Both the position numbers and the translations under genes were made by a program. A model generated the notes under the pieces. It searched no databases, was not told the DNA's origin, and was given only the letters and a program-made list of their open reading frames with translations. From positions 1 to 50,603 of the forward strand of contig JAVZMA010000010.1 in the NCBI GenBank assembly GCA_038883475.1: a stretch of DNA of 50,603 nucleotides, written 5' to 3'. Source of the stretch: JAVZLH01 sp038883475 (lineage in GTDB: Archaea; Thermoproteota; Bathyarchaeia; Bathyarchaeales; Bathycorpusculaceae). Below, piece after piece: positions 25,257 through 32,420 of the stretch (position 1 is the first letter of the stretch; each line of letters begins with the position of its first letter).

Positions 25257-26441
25257 ATGATGGGTTACGGACGTGGCGGAAGAGTCTTTATGGCAACGGA
25301 CGAAACGCTCCGGACGTCCATAGAGAACTCTTTTGTGGCCACCGGAGTGCAGACCAGTAAAAAGCTCGGAGGCCTTTGGTATAAGAGCGCTTGGGATCTC
25401 ATAGCTGACCTACTATCACTGAGACCGGGTGACAACGTGTTTTTCTGGTTGTACCAACGTAAATACACTGGAGTAGTCGGGATTTTTGAAGTTACGGGCA
25501 AATTTCCCTTTTTCCATAACTGTGATATCGGCGGTGTATCAGGAAAAAATTACCCATTTAGAGTCTGCATCAAGCCCCGCAAGCTATACGATTACATTGC
25601 CCTCGATGACCTCTTACTTGCAGATGCAAACTACCTGCCATGGGTTTCTGCGCTCTCTGCGAAAAAAGCCCTCGGCGCTTTCGGGGGGCGGGGACGCAGT
25701 TCGACACCGCTGCCTCCCTGGGGAGTGGAGGCTGTCGCAAGCGCACTGGAGGAGGCGGGCTCGATGGCGAGATGGTATGGGGACGATCTCAAAATAAACT
25801 TCCCAAAAAAGACGTCTGGCTACCCATTCGACGGGAGTGAGAGACAAATAACCGTAGATACGTCGATACGCCTTTTCCCGGCACAACCGCCAAGTTATCC
25901 GGGGGACATAGACCTTGATTTCCTTCCAGCGGTTACACCGGAAGGCAAGTTTACGGTTGAAAAGGCTTTAGAAGCCTGGTTGATGGAGAACGTAGATAGG
26001 CCTCTCACGCGCTCGGTTTTCCTGGAGGATCCACGTAGGATTTTATGGTTCGCAAATTACTTCCCTTGCTCTGTGTCGGGCGTTAACATAGACGCGGTCG
26101 TGCTATACGAGAGTTCCGACGGCGGCGTCCGATTGCTCGTCGTAGAGCTGAAAAAAGACTCCGTAGAACTGGGTATAGATAAAGCTGTGGAGCAGGTAGT
26201 GCGATACGTAAACGTCGCAACGCGCTTACTGTTACCTCCCATTTCGAGGAGCTACGGTGCTGATGTGAAAGTTGAAGCGGCTATATGCGGATTTGCCTCT
26301 TCGACTTGCCTAAGCCGTTATACCCAGAAGATGGTTCAGCGATTCGAGGGAATTATGCGTGTCCCGTTGCGCGTTGTAGGGTACGAAATAGATGCTCAAT
26401 CCTCTACGGTTCACCTCAAGGCCCTTCATAGTGGTGATTAA
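25257..26441 (+). CDS. EVE-like domain fused to a PD-(D/E)XK nuclease
   Basis: A 394-residue protein in two parts. Residues ~38-125 resemble an EVE/PUA-like base-reader: WDLIADLLSLRPGDNVFFWLY, then GVVGIFEVTGKFPFF and YPFRVCIKPRKLYDYIAL, where the P-F/Y-R-h-x-h-K-P block is characteristic. A linker with aromatic and Pro residues follows. Residues ~265-345 carry a PD-(D/E)XK core: SGVNIDAVVLYES, then LLVVELKKDS, giving D-x(~20)-E-x-K, followed by helix VEQVVRYVNVATRL. EVE-type domains bind modified cytosine or adenine in DNA, and fusions to nucleases usually act in modification-dependent restriction. In an operon beside a C5-methyltransferase this could read methylation state; that is inference. 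Confidence 0.8.
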   Translation: MMGYGRGGRVFMATDETLRTSIENSFVATGVQTSKKLGGLWYKSAWDLIADLLSLRPGDNVFFWLYQRKYTGVVGIFEVTGKFPFFHNCDIGGVSGKNYPFRVCIKPRKLYDYIALDDLLLADANYLPWVSALSAKKALGAFGGRGRSSTPLPPWGVEAVASALEEAGSMARWYGDDLKINFPKKTSGYPFDGSERQITVDTSIRLFPAQPPSYPGDIDLDFLPAVTPEGKFTVEKALEAWLMENVDRPLTRSVFLEDPRRILWFANYFPCSVSGVNIDAVVLYESSDGGVRLLVVELKKDSVELGIDKAVEQVVRYVNVATRLLLPPISRSYGADVKVEAAICGFASSTCLSRYTQKMVQRFEGIMRVPLRVVGYEIDAQSSTVHLKALHSGD

Positions 26442-26584
26442 AAACGCTCGACGACTCCTTAAAGAGGAAGCTAATAGAATCCGCAAGGTACGTCGAAAGT
26501 TACAATTGGACACAAGTTCAATCGAACTTCCGTTACAATAACTATGGCAGATTTATCTTTGAAACGTACGATTACGGAGAGCTA

Positions 26585-27208
26585 TTGGTTAGGATAGCGG
26601 AAATTATGCACGCCAAGAAGCTGCCTGAAGACTTTCGGCAATACACTATAAATAGGTGGTACAACTACATTACCTCTTTAATAGTTTGCGACTTTTTCGA
26701 AAAGCACCCGAGAGTCAAGCCGTACCCAGATAAGAGGGGTAAATGTGCAGATTTTTTTATTGATGGAAAACCTTTCGACCTGAAAATGACCTTCGTTCCG
26801 AAGGCTTGGTCGCCCGAACGCGTGTTGAAGTCGCTTCGAGACCCGCGACAGTTGATAACCTACTACTACAAAGCTATGGGAACTGACAGAGCACACTTCG
26901 GGAATAAAATATTCCTCGTGATGACAGACATCGACGAGGTCGGCACGCACCCGTGGTGGATGAAAAGAGAATTTGATGCGCTTGAAAAAGTCGTTAAGCT
27001 GTACCTTGATCGGACTGAAGGGACGGAATTTTTTCGAAATTTCGAAATTCGCTTCAAGGCAAGTTTTGTAACCGTAAGTGCCGCAGATGCTGTCTTTCTG
27101 GTTAGAGAAAGCCGGAACTTTTATTACTACTCCTTCAAATGGAAGGCCAACATTCCTGAGGTAATGGCTGGCGAAATAAATAGTAACGCAGTTGTAATCA
27201 AGCCGTAA
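26585..27208 (+). CDS. Candidate restriction endonuclease, PD-(D/E)XK type (start probably displaced)
   Basis: The open part starts at TTG 26585 and gives 207 residues. Helix WYNYITSLIVCDFFEKHP leads into the nuclease-like core CADFFIDGKPFDLKMT, in which D-x(~8)-D-x-K gives the metal site. Then come long mixed segments and LVRESRNFYYYSFKW. Coding sequence continues upstream in the same frame without a start: ETYDYGELLVRI, NWTQVQSNFRYNNYGRF, LDDSLKRKLIESARYVES. A one-base loss in the A run at 26440-26444 would link this to GTG 26434 (GTGATTAA overlapping the previous stop) for about 258 residues. The neighbours suggest a type II-like restriction enzyme cognate to the methyltransferase. Confidence 0.7.
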   Translation: MVRIAEIMHAKKLPEDFRQYTINRWYNYITSLIVCDFFEKHPRVKPYPDKRGKCADFFIDGKPFDLKMTFVPKAWSPERVLKSLRDPRQLITYYYKAMGTDRAHFGNKIFLVMTDIDEVGTHPWWMKREFDALEKVVKLYLDRTEGTEFFRNFEIRFKASFVTVSAADAVFLVRESRNFYYYSFKWKANIPEVMAGEINSNAVVIKP

Positions 27209-27247
27209 CAAGATTTTTATCGAGCAGCGCCGCCTAGACTGTCGAAA

Positions 27248-27955
27248 TTGGATAAGCGAGTTAACCCATTTGAGCCCGGAACACTTGCATACAAGACCTT
27301 TGAGATACTGTCTGACCTCAGGTGGCATTGCGCAGATTGCGAGCTGCCAGGATCACAACCCGCTGCAACAATTCGCGATCTAAGAAGGATGGGTTATAAA
27401 ATTTTAACTTCGGCCCGCAAAGCACCCAACCCTCCCCGATACTGCCAAAACTGCGGTCGCGAGACAACTCACTACAAACTCGAGTCGCTTTATCCGGTAG
27501 ACGTGCCAATAACGAGATCGCACCTGCCGCCGTGGCTCGTAGATAGAGTTCTACGTCTCTACGATTACCGCGAAGCCATCACCGGGAGGAAACGTCATCC
27601 CAAAGACTTGACAGTCGATCACAGAATCCCAAATATAAGGTGGCACGGGGAAGAAAGGAAGTGGGATCAGAGTGTACCGGATAAAGAACTACTGGAAACC
27701 TTTCAGCTACTTACCAACGAGGATAACTTGTGGAAAAGCAGGATGTGCGAAGAGTGTAAGCGAACCGGAAAACGCCAACCCTTCCTGGGAATCAACTATT
27801 TCTATCTCGGGGGCGCCTATTATGACGAGTCTATCGGGTGTAAGGGATGCGGCTGGTATGATCCCGAATCCTGGAGAAGATCCTTAAATGAATTGCTGGA
27901 GAAATTAAAGAGAGAACATTCTGATCTTAGCTCATCTAAACGGCAAATCTTTTAA
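27248..27955 (+). CDS. Candidate restriction endonuclease, winged-helix plus HNH/beta-beta-alpha-metal
   Basis: A 235-residue protein with TTG start. Residues ~10-55 form a winged helix (AYKTFEILSDLRWHCADCE; PAATIRDLRRMGYKILTSAR). Next is a Zn site CQNC (~66). The nuclease region has LTVDHRIPNIRW (D-H of the HNH/beta-beta-alpha-metal fold, ~124), then LLTNEDNLWKSRMCEECKRTGK with N and Zn-binding CEEC, and a last CKGCGW. This layout (wHTH, zinc, DH...N...CxxC) occurs in several type II restriction enzymes. The second HNH-like site may be the true cutter of the island, with two PD-(D/E)XK proteins alongside. Confidence 0.8.
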   Translation: MDKRVNPFEPGTLAYKTFEILSDLRWHCADCELPGSQPAATIRDLRRMGYKILTSARKAPNPPRYCQNCGRETTHYKLESLYPVDVPITRSHLPPWLVDRVLRLYDYREAITGRKRHPKDLTVDHRIPNIRWHGEERKWDQSVPDKELLETFQLLTNEDNLWKSRMCEECKRTGKRQPFLGINYFYLGGAYYDESIGCKGCGWYDPESWRRSLNELLEKLKREHSDLSSSKRQIF

Positions 27956-27981
27956 ACTGCACAAAACAAAAAATCTCTTGG

Positions 27982-28449
27982 GTGTATAATTTGACCTTGA
28001 ACTTACGACTATGTAAGATAGATGAGCACGGCTTTCTGGTATGCATCAAGTATGGGGTATGGGGCAGCAGGAAGAACAGATTCATCAAATGGAAAGCTGG
28101 CGATCATCTCGCGTTCGTGGTCGAAAAAAGTCTTGCAGGACTTGCTGAAGTCTCGGGTAAACCATTCTACTCGGAGAAAGTTATATGGCGAAACGGCGTT
28201 TTTCCTTTCAGGATACCCTTAAAATTCAAGCACGTCCTGTCGAAGGAAGATCGAGTGCCCCTTGATGGGGAGGTAACGGGTATATTAACTTCTGCCTGGG
28301 GAAAGCGTTACAGTTGGGGTTTCGCGGTCCTAAAAACACTTCCTGAAAAGGATGCGGAAAAAATAATGAAAATCATTTGCTCACGCCCGAATCACCTGGA
28401 CTCTTACTTGAAGAATATAGATGAACTGATGAAAGAAGCCGCGAGGTAG
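27982..28449 (+). CDS. Stand-alone EVE-like (PUA-superfamily) protein
   Basis: A 155-residue protein. GTG 27982 is used because it starts just before the first strand; TTG at 27991 is an alternative. Strands and turns fit an EVE-type reader: YGVWGSRKNRFIKWKAGDHLAFVVEKSLAGLAEVSGKPFYSEK, where G-D-x-hhhh then hhGh-x-V-x-G-x-P-F is the family path, followed by FPFRIPLKFKHVL (P-F-R block). The C-terminal half ends in a helix (EKIMKIICSRPNHLDSYL). It is the second EVE-like module in this island and sits between the HNH endonuclease and small winged-helix genes. It may bind modified bases and guide or restrain the nucleases. Confidence 0.75.
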   Translation: MYNLTLNLRLCKIDEHGFLVCIKYGVWGSRKNRFIKWKAGDHLAFVVEKSLAGLAEVSGKPFYSEKVIWRNGVFPFRIPLKFKHVLSKEDRVPLDGEVTGILTSAWGKRYSWGFAVLKTLPEKDAEKIMKIICSRPNHLDSYLKNIDELMKEAAR

Positions 28450-28464
28450 TACCATAGCCGAAAG

Positions 28465-28472
28465 TATAAAAT
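28465..28472 (+). promoter_or_regulatory. TATA element before the winged-helix gene at 28485
   Basis: TATAAAAT lies 13-20 bp before GTG 28485, followed by GGGAG. This close spacing suggests a promoter for the small regulators, or a chance match in A-rich DNA. Confidence 0.35.
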
Positions 28473-28484
28473 TAGGGAGATAGA

Positions 28485-28841
28485 GTGGTCGCAGAAAGAT
28501 CAAATAAGACCCGTAAGGAGACTGTTTTAGGTAACGAGATCCTAAGCGAAATGGAACGGAAACTTAGGGAAACTCTCCGCGGAGTGCGCGTGGTAGGCGT
28601 CAGGTTAATCCGAAAAGAGAAAACTTGCCAGGACGCGATAAAATTGCTCTGTAACGAGGGCTGGTTCGCGTTTCCAAGAACAGCGGGCGAGGTTTACCGG
28701 GAACTGCGAGTTAGAGGATATAACTATGGAAAGTCGAGGGTTTCTCACAGCTTGGCAAGTTTAGCAAAGGACGGCTACCTACGCAGGATAGGGCGCCCCA
28801 GAGAATACCGGTATTTTTCGACCGAAATGCGTAAGACTTAA
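28485..28841 (+). CDS. Winged-helix DNA-binding protein
   Basis: A 118-residue protein. The basic N-terminus with ERKLRETLRGVRVVGVRLI is followed by an alpha-helical domain, TCQDAIKLLCNEGWFAFPRTAGEVYREL, then SRVSHSLASLAKDGYLRRIGRPREYRYFS. The last part, S-x-x-L-x-x-L-x-x-D-G-Y-L-x-x-x-G-R-x-x-x-Y, is a typical recognition helix plus wing. It is one of several small wHTH proteins at the right end of the defence island. Target unknown. A role as antirepressor or as a helper of restriction genes is conceivable. Confidence 0.75.
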   Translation: MVAERSNKTRKETVLGNEILSEMERKLRETLRGVRVVGVRLIRKEKTCQDAIKLLCNEGWFAFPRTAGEVYRELRVRGYNYGKSRVSHSLASLAKDGYLRRIGRPREYRYFSTEMRKT

Positions 28842-28875
28842 CAAGCAGACTTGGCCCTATCAAATAATCAGGTGG

Positions 28876-28886
28876 AAAATTTTAAG
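28876..28886 (+). promoter_or_regulatory. TATA element before the OB-fold gene
   Basis: AAAATTTTAAG about 27 bp before ATG 28913, at the right distance for a leaderless archaeal transcript. Confidence 0.4.
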
Positions 28887-28912
28887 ATTCGCAATCGTGA
28901 TAATTTACAATT

Positions 28913-29194
28913 ATGAAAGTCAAGGATATTTTGCGCAGTAAATCACGAGATATCGAAGTAATCGGAACGATCGTAAAAATGGAGCCGATTCAGCTCGCGT
29001 CCAAAAAGCTTGTGAAAGCAACTCTCGAAGATGAAACTGGGTCGATAATCCTAAACCTATGGGGAACGCAAGTTGATCAATGTCGCTTAGGTGACGTCGT
29101 GAGGGTGAGGAAGGCGTACGTTAAGGTTCATAACGGTATTCCTGAACTGAATACTTGGGAAGACATAGAAGTTCTGGAGAGGGCAGAATCTTAA
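28913..29194 (+). CDS. OB-fold nucleic-acid-binding protein (RPA/SSB-like)
   Basis: A 93-residue single OB-fold: MKVKDILRSKSRDIEVIGTIVKM, then KLVKATLEDETGSIILNLWG (the E-D-E-T-G-S-I-x-L-x-L-W-G strand pair typical of archaeal RPA or SOSS-B-like OB-folds), then GDVVRVRKAYVKVHNGIPELNT. Small proteins of this type bind single-stranded DNA. In this island it might bind ssDNA at restriction or repair sites. Leaderless start likely. The fold is clear, the partner is not. Confidence 0.85.
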   Translation: MKVKDILRSKSRDIEVIGTIVKMEPIQLASKKLVKATLEDETGSIILNLWGTQVDQCRLGDVVRVRKAYVKVHNGIPELNTWEDIEVLERAES

Positions 29195-29268
29195 ACAGTT
29201 TCAAGCGAGAAGGTCAAATATTCGAAAGCAATATCGCAACTTGATCGCATCAAGGGATGGTTAATTAG

Positions 29269-29790
29269 GTGGCGGAATACCGGGGTTTGCAATCGCTTCC
29301 CGGCGGTTTTCGCAATTACACGACTTTCATACTTAAAGTTCTGGCCAAAATTTCTTCGGAACAGCTGCAGAGAACGGAGTTATTGGACTGGGTTAAAGAC
29401 GAGTTCGCATTGAAAGGCATAAAAGCGCCTAAGTGGTATATCCACACGCTCCTTGCTTTGAATTTAGTAAAAGAGGCTCAAGGAGGTTTGTTTCTGACCG
29501 AAGACGGGAAAAAGTTTCTGGCCACGAAAGACAATGAAATTATTTTGAAGAAGCTTTTAGAAAATTTTGCCGGTATCAAGGAAATCCTAATTTTTCTTTC
29601 CGAAAAGGGGTGGGCTACTTTGGCAGATATTAATGAAATGCTGCGATCAGAATGCGGCTTTACTTGGATTACGAATTCACAAACAAGTAGGAGATTGATG
29701 TGGCTAAGAGCTTTGGACTATGTTGAATTTGATGGAAAGAGGTACCACTTGACTGAAAAGGGGAAGAAATCAGTACAAGGTATCCTCTAA
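29269..29790 (+). CDS. Double winged-helix-like protein, unknown
   Basis: A 173-residue protein with GTG start. Two related helical-plus-wing units are visible: residues ~20-80 (FILKVLAKISSEQLQRTEL, then KWYIHTLLALNLVKEAQGG, then LTEDGKKFL) and ~98-170 (ILIFLSEKGWATLADINEM, then SRRLMWLRALDYVEFDGK, then YHLTEKGKKSV). Both have the L-T-E-x-G-K-K ending of wings. This resembles DNA-binding halves found beside restriction endonucleases or in McrB-like systems, with no catalytic motif of its own. It is in the same direction as the island genes. Confidence 0.7.
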   Translation: MAEYRGLQSLPGGFRNYTTFILKVLAKISSEQLQRTELLDWVKDEFALKGIKAPKWYIHTLLALNLVKEAQGGLFLTEDGKKFLATKDNEIILKKLLENFAGIKEILIFLSEKGWATLADINEMLRSECGFTWITNSQTSRRLMWLRALDYVEFDGKRYHLTEKGKKSVQGIL

Positions 29791-29958
29791 CAGCTTTTCC
29801 TTTTTTGAAGCTAAACATTGGTGCGTGCCTTATGGAAAGCCGCAATCCGTGCGCATAAGAAGAATTCAGGTATAGGCGCATCGATAAATAGGTGTATTAG
29901 AAGTTCATAAAAAGTTTAAGAGTCACAACAATTTTCAAATATTAATAAGGCGGGTTCT

Positions 29959-30219
29959 TTGCCGAGGACTAAACTTGAAATTTGCGTCGATATCCTTGCA
30001 GCGTTGGCTCATAGTGGACCGTTAAAGTTCACAAACATTAGACAAAAAGCTAATTATCACGCAAATGGCTTAAAAGAGCATTTAGAATTTTTAGAAAGGA
30101 ACGGCTTCGTTTTTAAAAGGACCACTAAACGAAAATGGACTGAGTATTTGGTAACAAAGAAAGGGGTCGCGGTGCTGAGAAGGTTCTCCGAGCTTAAAAG
30201 ACTTTTCGCTTTGACTTAA
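29959..30219 (+). CDS. Archaeal winged-helix regulator (HTH_45-like)
   Basis: An 86-residue protein starting with TTG. EICVDILAALAHSGPLKFTNIRQKANYHANGLKEHLEFLERNGFV fits the archaeal wHTH pattern in which a short I-x-x-x-A-N helix is followed by a recognition helix N-x-L-x-x-x-L, and the wing ends TKKGVAVLRRFSEL. Such ArnR1/HTH_45-type proteins are frequent in Thermoproteota and their viruses. It probably regulates itself or neighbours. Confidence 0.8.
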   Translation: MPRTKLEICVDILAALAHSGPLKFTNIRQKANYHANGLKEHLEFLERNGFVFKRTTKRKWTEYLVTKKGVAVLRRFSELKRLFALT

Positions 30220-30329
30220 AGCTGCGCTTTGCGATGACTAACGTAAACTGGGATATCCATTTTTGATTACAAATGGGATGCGAGAAGTTTTTGTGGAAAA
30301 TGGAAAAAAACAGCATATCAGTGCTAAAA

Positions 30330-30506
30330 TTAAAAGAAAAGATCTTCATCTAATTCGTCTTCCTCAAGCCAATAACAGCTCTCGCAGAAACCATCATATT
30401 CATTGAATTCCTCTTCGGAAATCTCTTCGCCACACCGCCGACAATAATACTTTTTATTTGCAGATTTGTCAGTTTCTTTCTTCTTAGTTTCCCGCATCAA
30501 ACCCAT
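30330..30506 (-). CDS. Small zinc-ribbon protein, 58 aa
   Basis: The ORF starts at ATG 30506. The Lys-rich N-terminus (GLMRETKKKETDKSANKK) is followed by YYCRRCGEEI, a short acidic linker, and FCESCYWLEED, so CxxC-x(~15)-CxxC is a Zn ribbon. The C-terminus is strongly acidic (EEDELDEDLFF). It was found by direct reading because it is below usual length limits. No family is assigned; such ribbons occur in viral and plasmid modules. Confidence 0.6.
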   Translation of the reverse strand: MGLMRETKKKETDKSANKKYYCRRCGEEISEEEFNEYDGFCESCYWLEEDELDEDLFF

Positions 30507-30673
30507 TTATTTAATTGTTGAGCTGTTCAGCATTCAAGACTTGGTTAAAGTTTTTATTCATTTTGCCCTAAACAAAACATTGATCGGGCTTATAAAGCGG
30601 GTGATCCTTTTGAACTTTAATAAGAAACAGGCTGATTTTTAATCATCAAAAGTGAAGAATCTTGCTCCTACAG

Positions 30674-30692
30674 TTTGGGTTATAAACCCAAA
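30674..30692. repeat. Inverted repeat, 8-bp arms, 3-bp loop
   Basis: TTTGGGTT, then ATA, then AACCCAAA. The arms are exact reverse complements. The loop and the arm ends form TATAAA, so it may overlap a promoter. It does not fold into a tRNA cloverleaf with its flanks. Confidence 0.55.
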
Positions 30693-30782
30693 GTTGTTCA
30701 TCCAAAAGGTTCAAGGGAGTACAAGGATTTCTGAAAACCCTAAATGTGATAAAAATGCGTAAACCATACTTTATAGTCCAAA

Positions 30783-30863
30783 CGTCACAAACCGTCGCAA
30801 CCGTCAATTTAAAGCGTCAAAAATTTCGACAAACTCAAAAAGCATGGTGGTTTTCAGCCGTCA
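30783..30863 (+). repeat. Cluster of CGTCA/CGTCG motifs (iteron-like)
   Basis: CGTCA at 30783, CGTCG at 30793, CGTCA at 30802, CGTCA at 30815 and CGTCA at 30859. The first three are spaced 9-10 bp, about one helical turn. The core is short, so chance cannot be excluded. Confidence 0.35.
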
Positions 30864-31091
30864 GCTCTGGTTCTTCTTTTTTCCTCCGCTTCTCCTCATC
30901 TATGCCTTTATGAATTCTTATATTTCATGTTTGTTGTATGGGTTATGCCACACGTTTTCAAGAGCTGGTATTCATTAGTTGCGCCTATTAGCCCGAAAAG
31001 AAGCTAAGTGATTCATTGTATAGTTGTTCTTTTTCGGTTTCGTTTAGCCAAATTTTCATTTCATTTAGTATCGCGTTTAATACTGCTCTGC

Positions 31092-31619
31092 TTATGTTTT
31101 TCTTCCTTTTCTGATGTCTTTCCAGTATTCTTCTATTTCTTTTAGGCGTTGTTCAAGCTTTTTTATTGTTTGTTTGTCCCATGCTTGTTCCTTTCCTTCT
31201 TTGTAGGCATCGAATACTCTTTCTATGGCGTTGTCGATGGCTTCGCTTATGAGCTCCTTTGCGTTTGATGGCGCTCCAAAGTTTTCTGGGGTCAAATAAT
31301 GTATTATTGCGTCCATTTTTTCAATTGTCTCTTTTGGAACTTCAAAGTATTCGTATTCGTCGTTTAGCCAGTCGAGTTGGAAGCGAATGGCTTCTCTAAT
31401 GAACTCTTCCCTTGTTGTGTAGCCTCTTTGTTTGTTTTTGTTTATGAAGTTTTCAACTTCAGCCAAGAGTTCAGGTGGCAGAATAACCGAGTTTGAGAGG
31501 AGGCTTTCAATGGCGTCTGTGTAGGTTTGTAGAGTTTTTGTTTGAGCTGTCAGGTCTCCGAGAAGTTGAGTGAGCTTTTCATGCGCGCTGTCAGATATTC
31601 TCAAGGTTTTCATCTTCAA
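31092..31619 (-). CDS. RHH-type DNA-binding protein with helical extension
   Basis: A 175-residue protein. Residues 1-20 (MKMKTLRISDSAHEKLTQLL) and ~45-80 (ILPPELLAEVENFINKNKQRGYTTREEFIREAIRFQLDWL) resemble ribbon-helix-helix segments: L-x-x-E-V-x-x-F-I then S/T-R-E-E-F-I-R-E-A-I-R. The rest is a helical, acidic tail (KKLEQRLKEIEEYWKDIRKG). It is divergent from another RHH gene at 31720, with an intergenic palindrome. It is probably an autoregulated partition or copy-control type protein of the integrated element. Confidence 0.7.
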   Translation of the reverse strand: MKMKTLRISDSAHEKLTQLLGDLTAQTKTLQTYTDAIESLLSNSVILPPELLAEVENFINKNKQRGYTTREEFIREAIRFQLDWLNDEYEYFEVPKETIEKMDAIIHYLTPENFGAPSNAKELISEAIDNAIERVFDAYKEGKEQAWDKQTIKKLEQRLKEIEEYWKDIRKGRKT

Positions 31620-31686
31620 ATCTCCTTTGTTATGGTATAAGTGATATTTGTATGATAAACCTTTTAAATTTTTTGCATACTATAGT

Positions 31687-31700
31687 AATTGTATACAATT
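31687..31700. promoter_or_regulatory. 14-bp perfect palindrome, putative RHH operator
   Basis: AATTGTATACAATT lies 20 bp before the plus-strand RHH start and 68 bp before the minus one. It is an exact inverted repeat, a size and symmetry typical of sites for RHH dimers. The nearby GCATAC at 31670 and related TATA-like runs would place it across the promoter. Confidence 0.5.
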
Positions 31701-31719
31701 TATGCGAGATGCATGACGT

Positions 31720-31902
31720 ATGCGGAGAGTTAAAATGGATGTAACAATAGACCCAGAAATCCTAAGGGAAATCGACGCGTTACGCGGAAGGGAGAAGCGC
31801 AGCACTTTCGTTGAGCACCTTTTAAGGATCGGGCTTGAAGCCTGCAAGCGTGGAAGTTCGAATTGCAGCCAAGATATGCGGACGGAGGGTTTTCAGAGGT
31901 GA
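31720..31902 (+). CDS. RHH transcriptional regulator, short
   Basis: A 60-residue CopG-like protein. The beta strand VKMDVTIDPE is followed by helix EILREIDALRGREKRSTFVEHLLRIGLEA, in which S-x-F-V-E-x-L-L-R-I-G is the second helix. The tail is short. Its stop overlaps the next start by four bases (GTGA). A nearly leaderless promoter at the palindrome upstream suggests autoregulation. Confidence 0.75.
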   Translation: MRRVKMDVTIDPEILREIDALRGREKRSTFVEHLLRIGLEACKRGSSNCSQDMRTEGFQR

Positions 31903-32084
31903 AGCCCGAAACGTTGGGTGCTGTTGATTTTCGGGTTCTGGCTATTCACGCCCGAGATTTGGCTTTCAGCCTGAGGGACGCCGTCAGCTATTTGATGGAT
32001 CACGAGGAGAGGATTAAGCGCATTGAGAGGGCGCTTGGATTAACAATAGATTTTCAAAATGAAAAGGCCGATGGTAGGTGTTAG
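31899..32084 (+). CDS. Small helical protein, unknown, coupled to the RHH gene
   Basis: Starts at GTG 31899, overlapping the previous stop, which fits the operon better than the upstream alternative at 31863. The 61 residues are mostly helical (VLAIHARDLAFSLRDAVSY, then HEERIKRIERALGL). No domain is recognised. It could be a coiled-coil partner of the RHH protein. Confidence 0.5.
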   Translation: MKPETLGAVDFRVLAIHARDLAFSLRDAVSYLMDHEERIKRIERALGLTIDFQNEKADGRC

Positions 32085-32086
32085 CG

Positions 32087-32347
32087 GTGAGGATGCAGCT
32101 TATAGCGAAGGTTGCAGATGCCGACCTTCTCCGCAAAAGTATGCATGAGCTCGGGACTGTTGTTTATCTAACCGATGAAAACGATAACATCGTAAGGGTT
32201 GTCTACTTTAGCAGCTCCCGTATTGTGGAGTATTTTGGTAAGGTTGACGAAGCTCTAGCCAAGTGTATTAAAGCCATTGGCCATAAAGTGAATTCCATTG
32301 AAATAGACGAGGTTCAGGGATTTATTCGCATAGAGCAGCAAGGATGA
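32087..32347 (+). CDS. Small alpha/beta protein, unknown
   Basis: Starts considered: GTG 32078, GTG 32087 and ATG 32093; the second follows a GTGTTAGCG stretch and gives 86 residues. Pattern: QLIAKVADADLLRKSM, then VVYLTDENDNIVRVVYFS, then RIVEYFGKVDEALAKCIKAIG, then VNSIEIDEVQGFIRIEQ. It looks like a compact mixed alpha/beta fold. No family is recognised. The gene overlaps or adjoins the previous one, continuing the element operon. Confidence 0.5.
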   Translation: MRMQLIAKVADADLLRKSMHELGTVVYLTDENDNIVRVVYFSSSRIVEYFGKVDEALAKCIKAIGHKVNSIEIDEVQGFIRIEQQG

Positions 32348-32420
32348 GCTCCTTCATGCGGATAAAGGTGACTAGTAGTGGGCTGTCATCGGGTTAACCA
32401 AGATTATCCGACTTTGCGAG

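Larger units (their letters stand above)
30507..31091. other. Non-coding spacer of 585 bp with inverted repeat and CGTC repeats
   Basis: No convincing gene is seen. It holds an 8-bp perfect inverted repeat with a 3-base loop at 30674-30692 and a cluster of CGTC motifs at 30783-30863 (see separate entries), plus A/T-rich stretches. The position between a zinc-ribbon gene and an RHH gene suggests a control or replication region of the adjacent element. Confidence 0.5.

Noticed and set aside
26678..27328. Minus-strand 216-codon ORF opposite the nuclease
   Set aside because: It is the complement of a well-supported plus-strand frame, with no recognisable domain and no start signal.
30660..30720. 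Possible tRNA around the hairpin GGGTTATAAACCC with a GGTTCAA downstream
   Set aside because: The stem has a 3-base loop, and no acceptor stem or D-arm can be formed.
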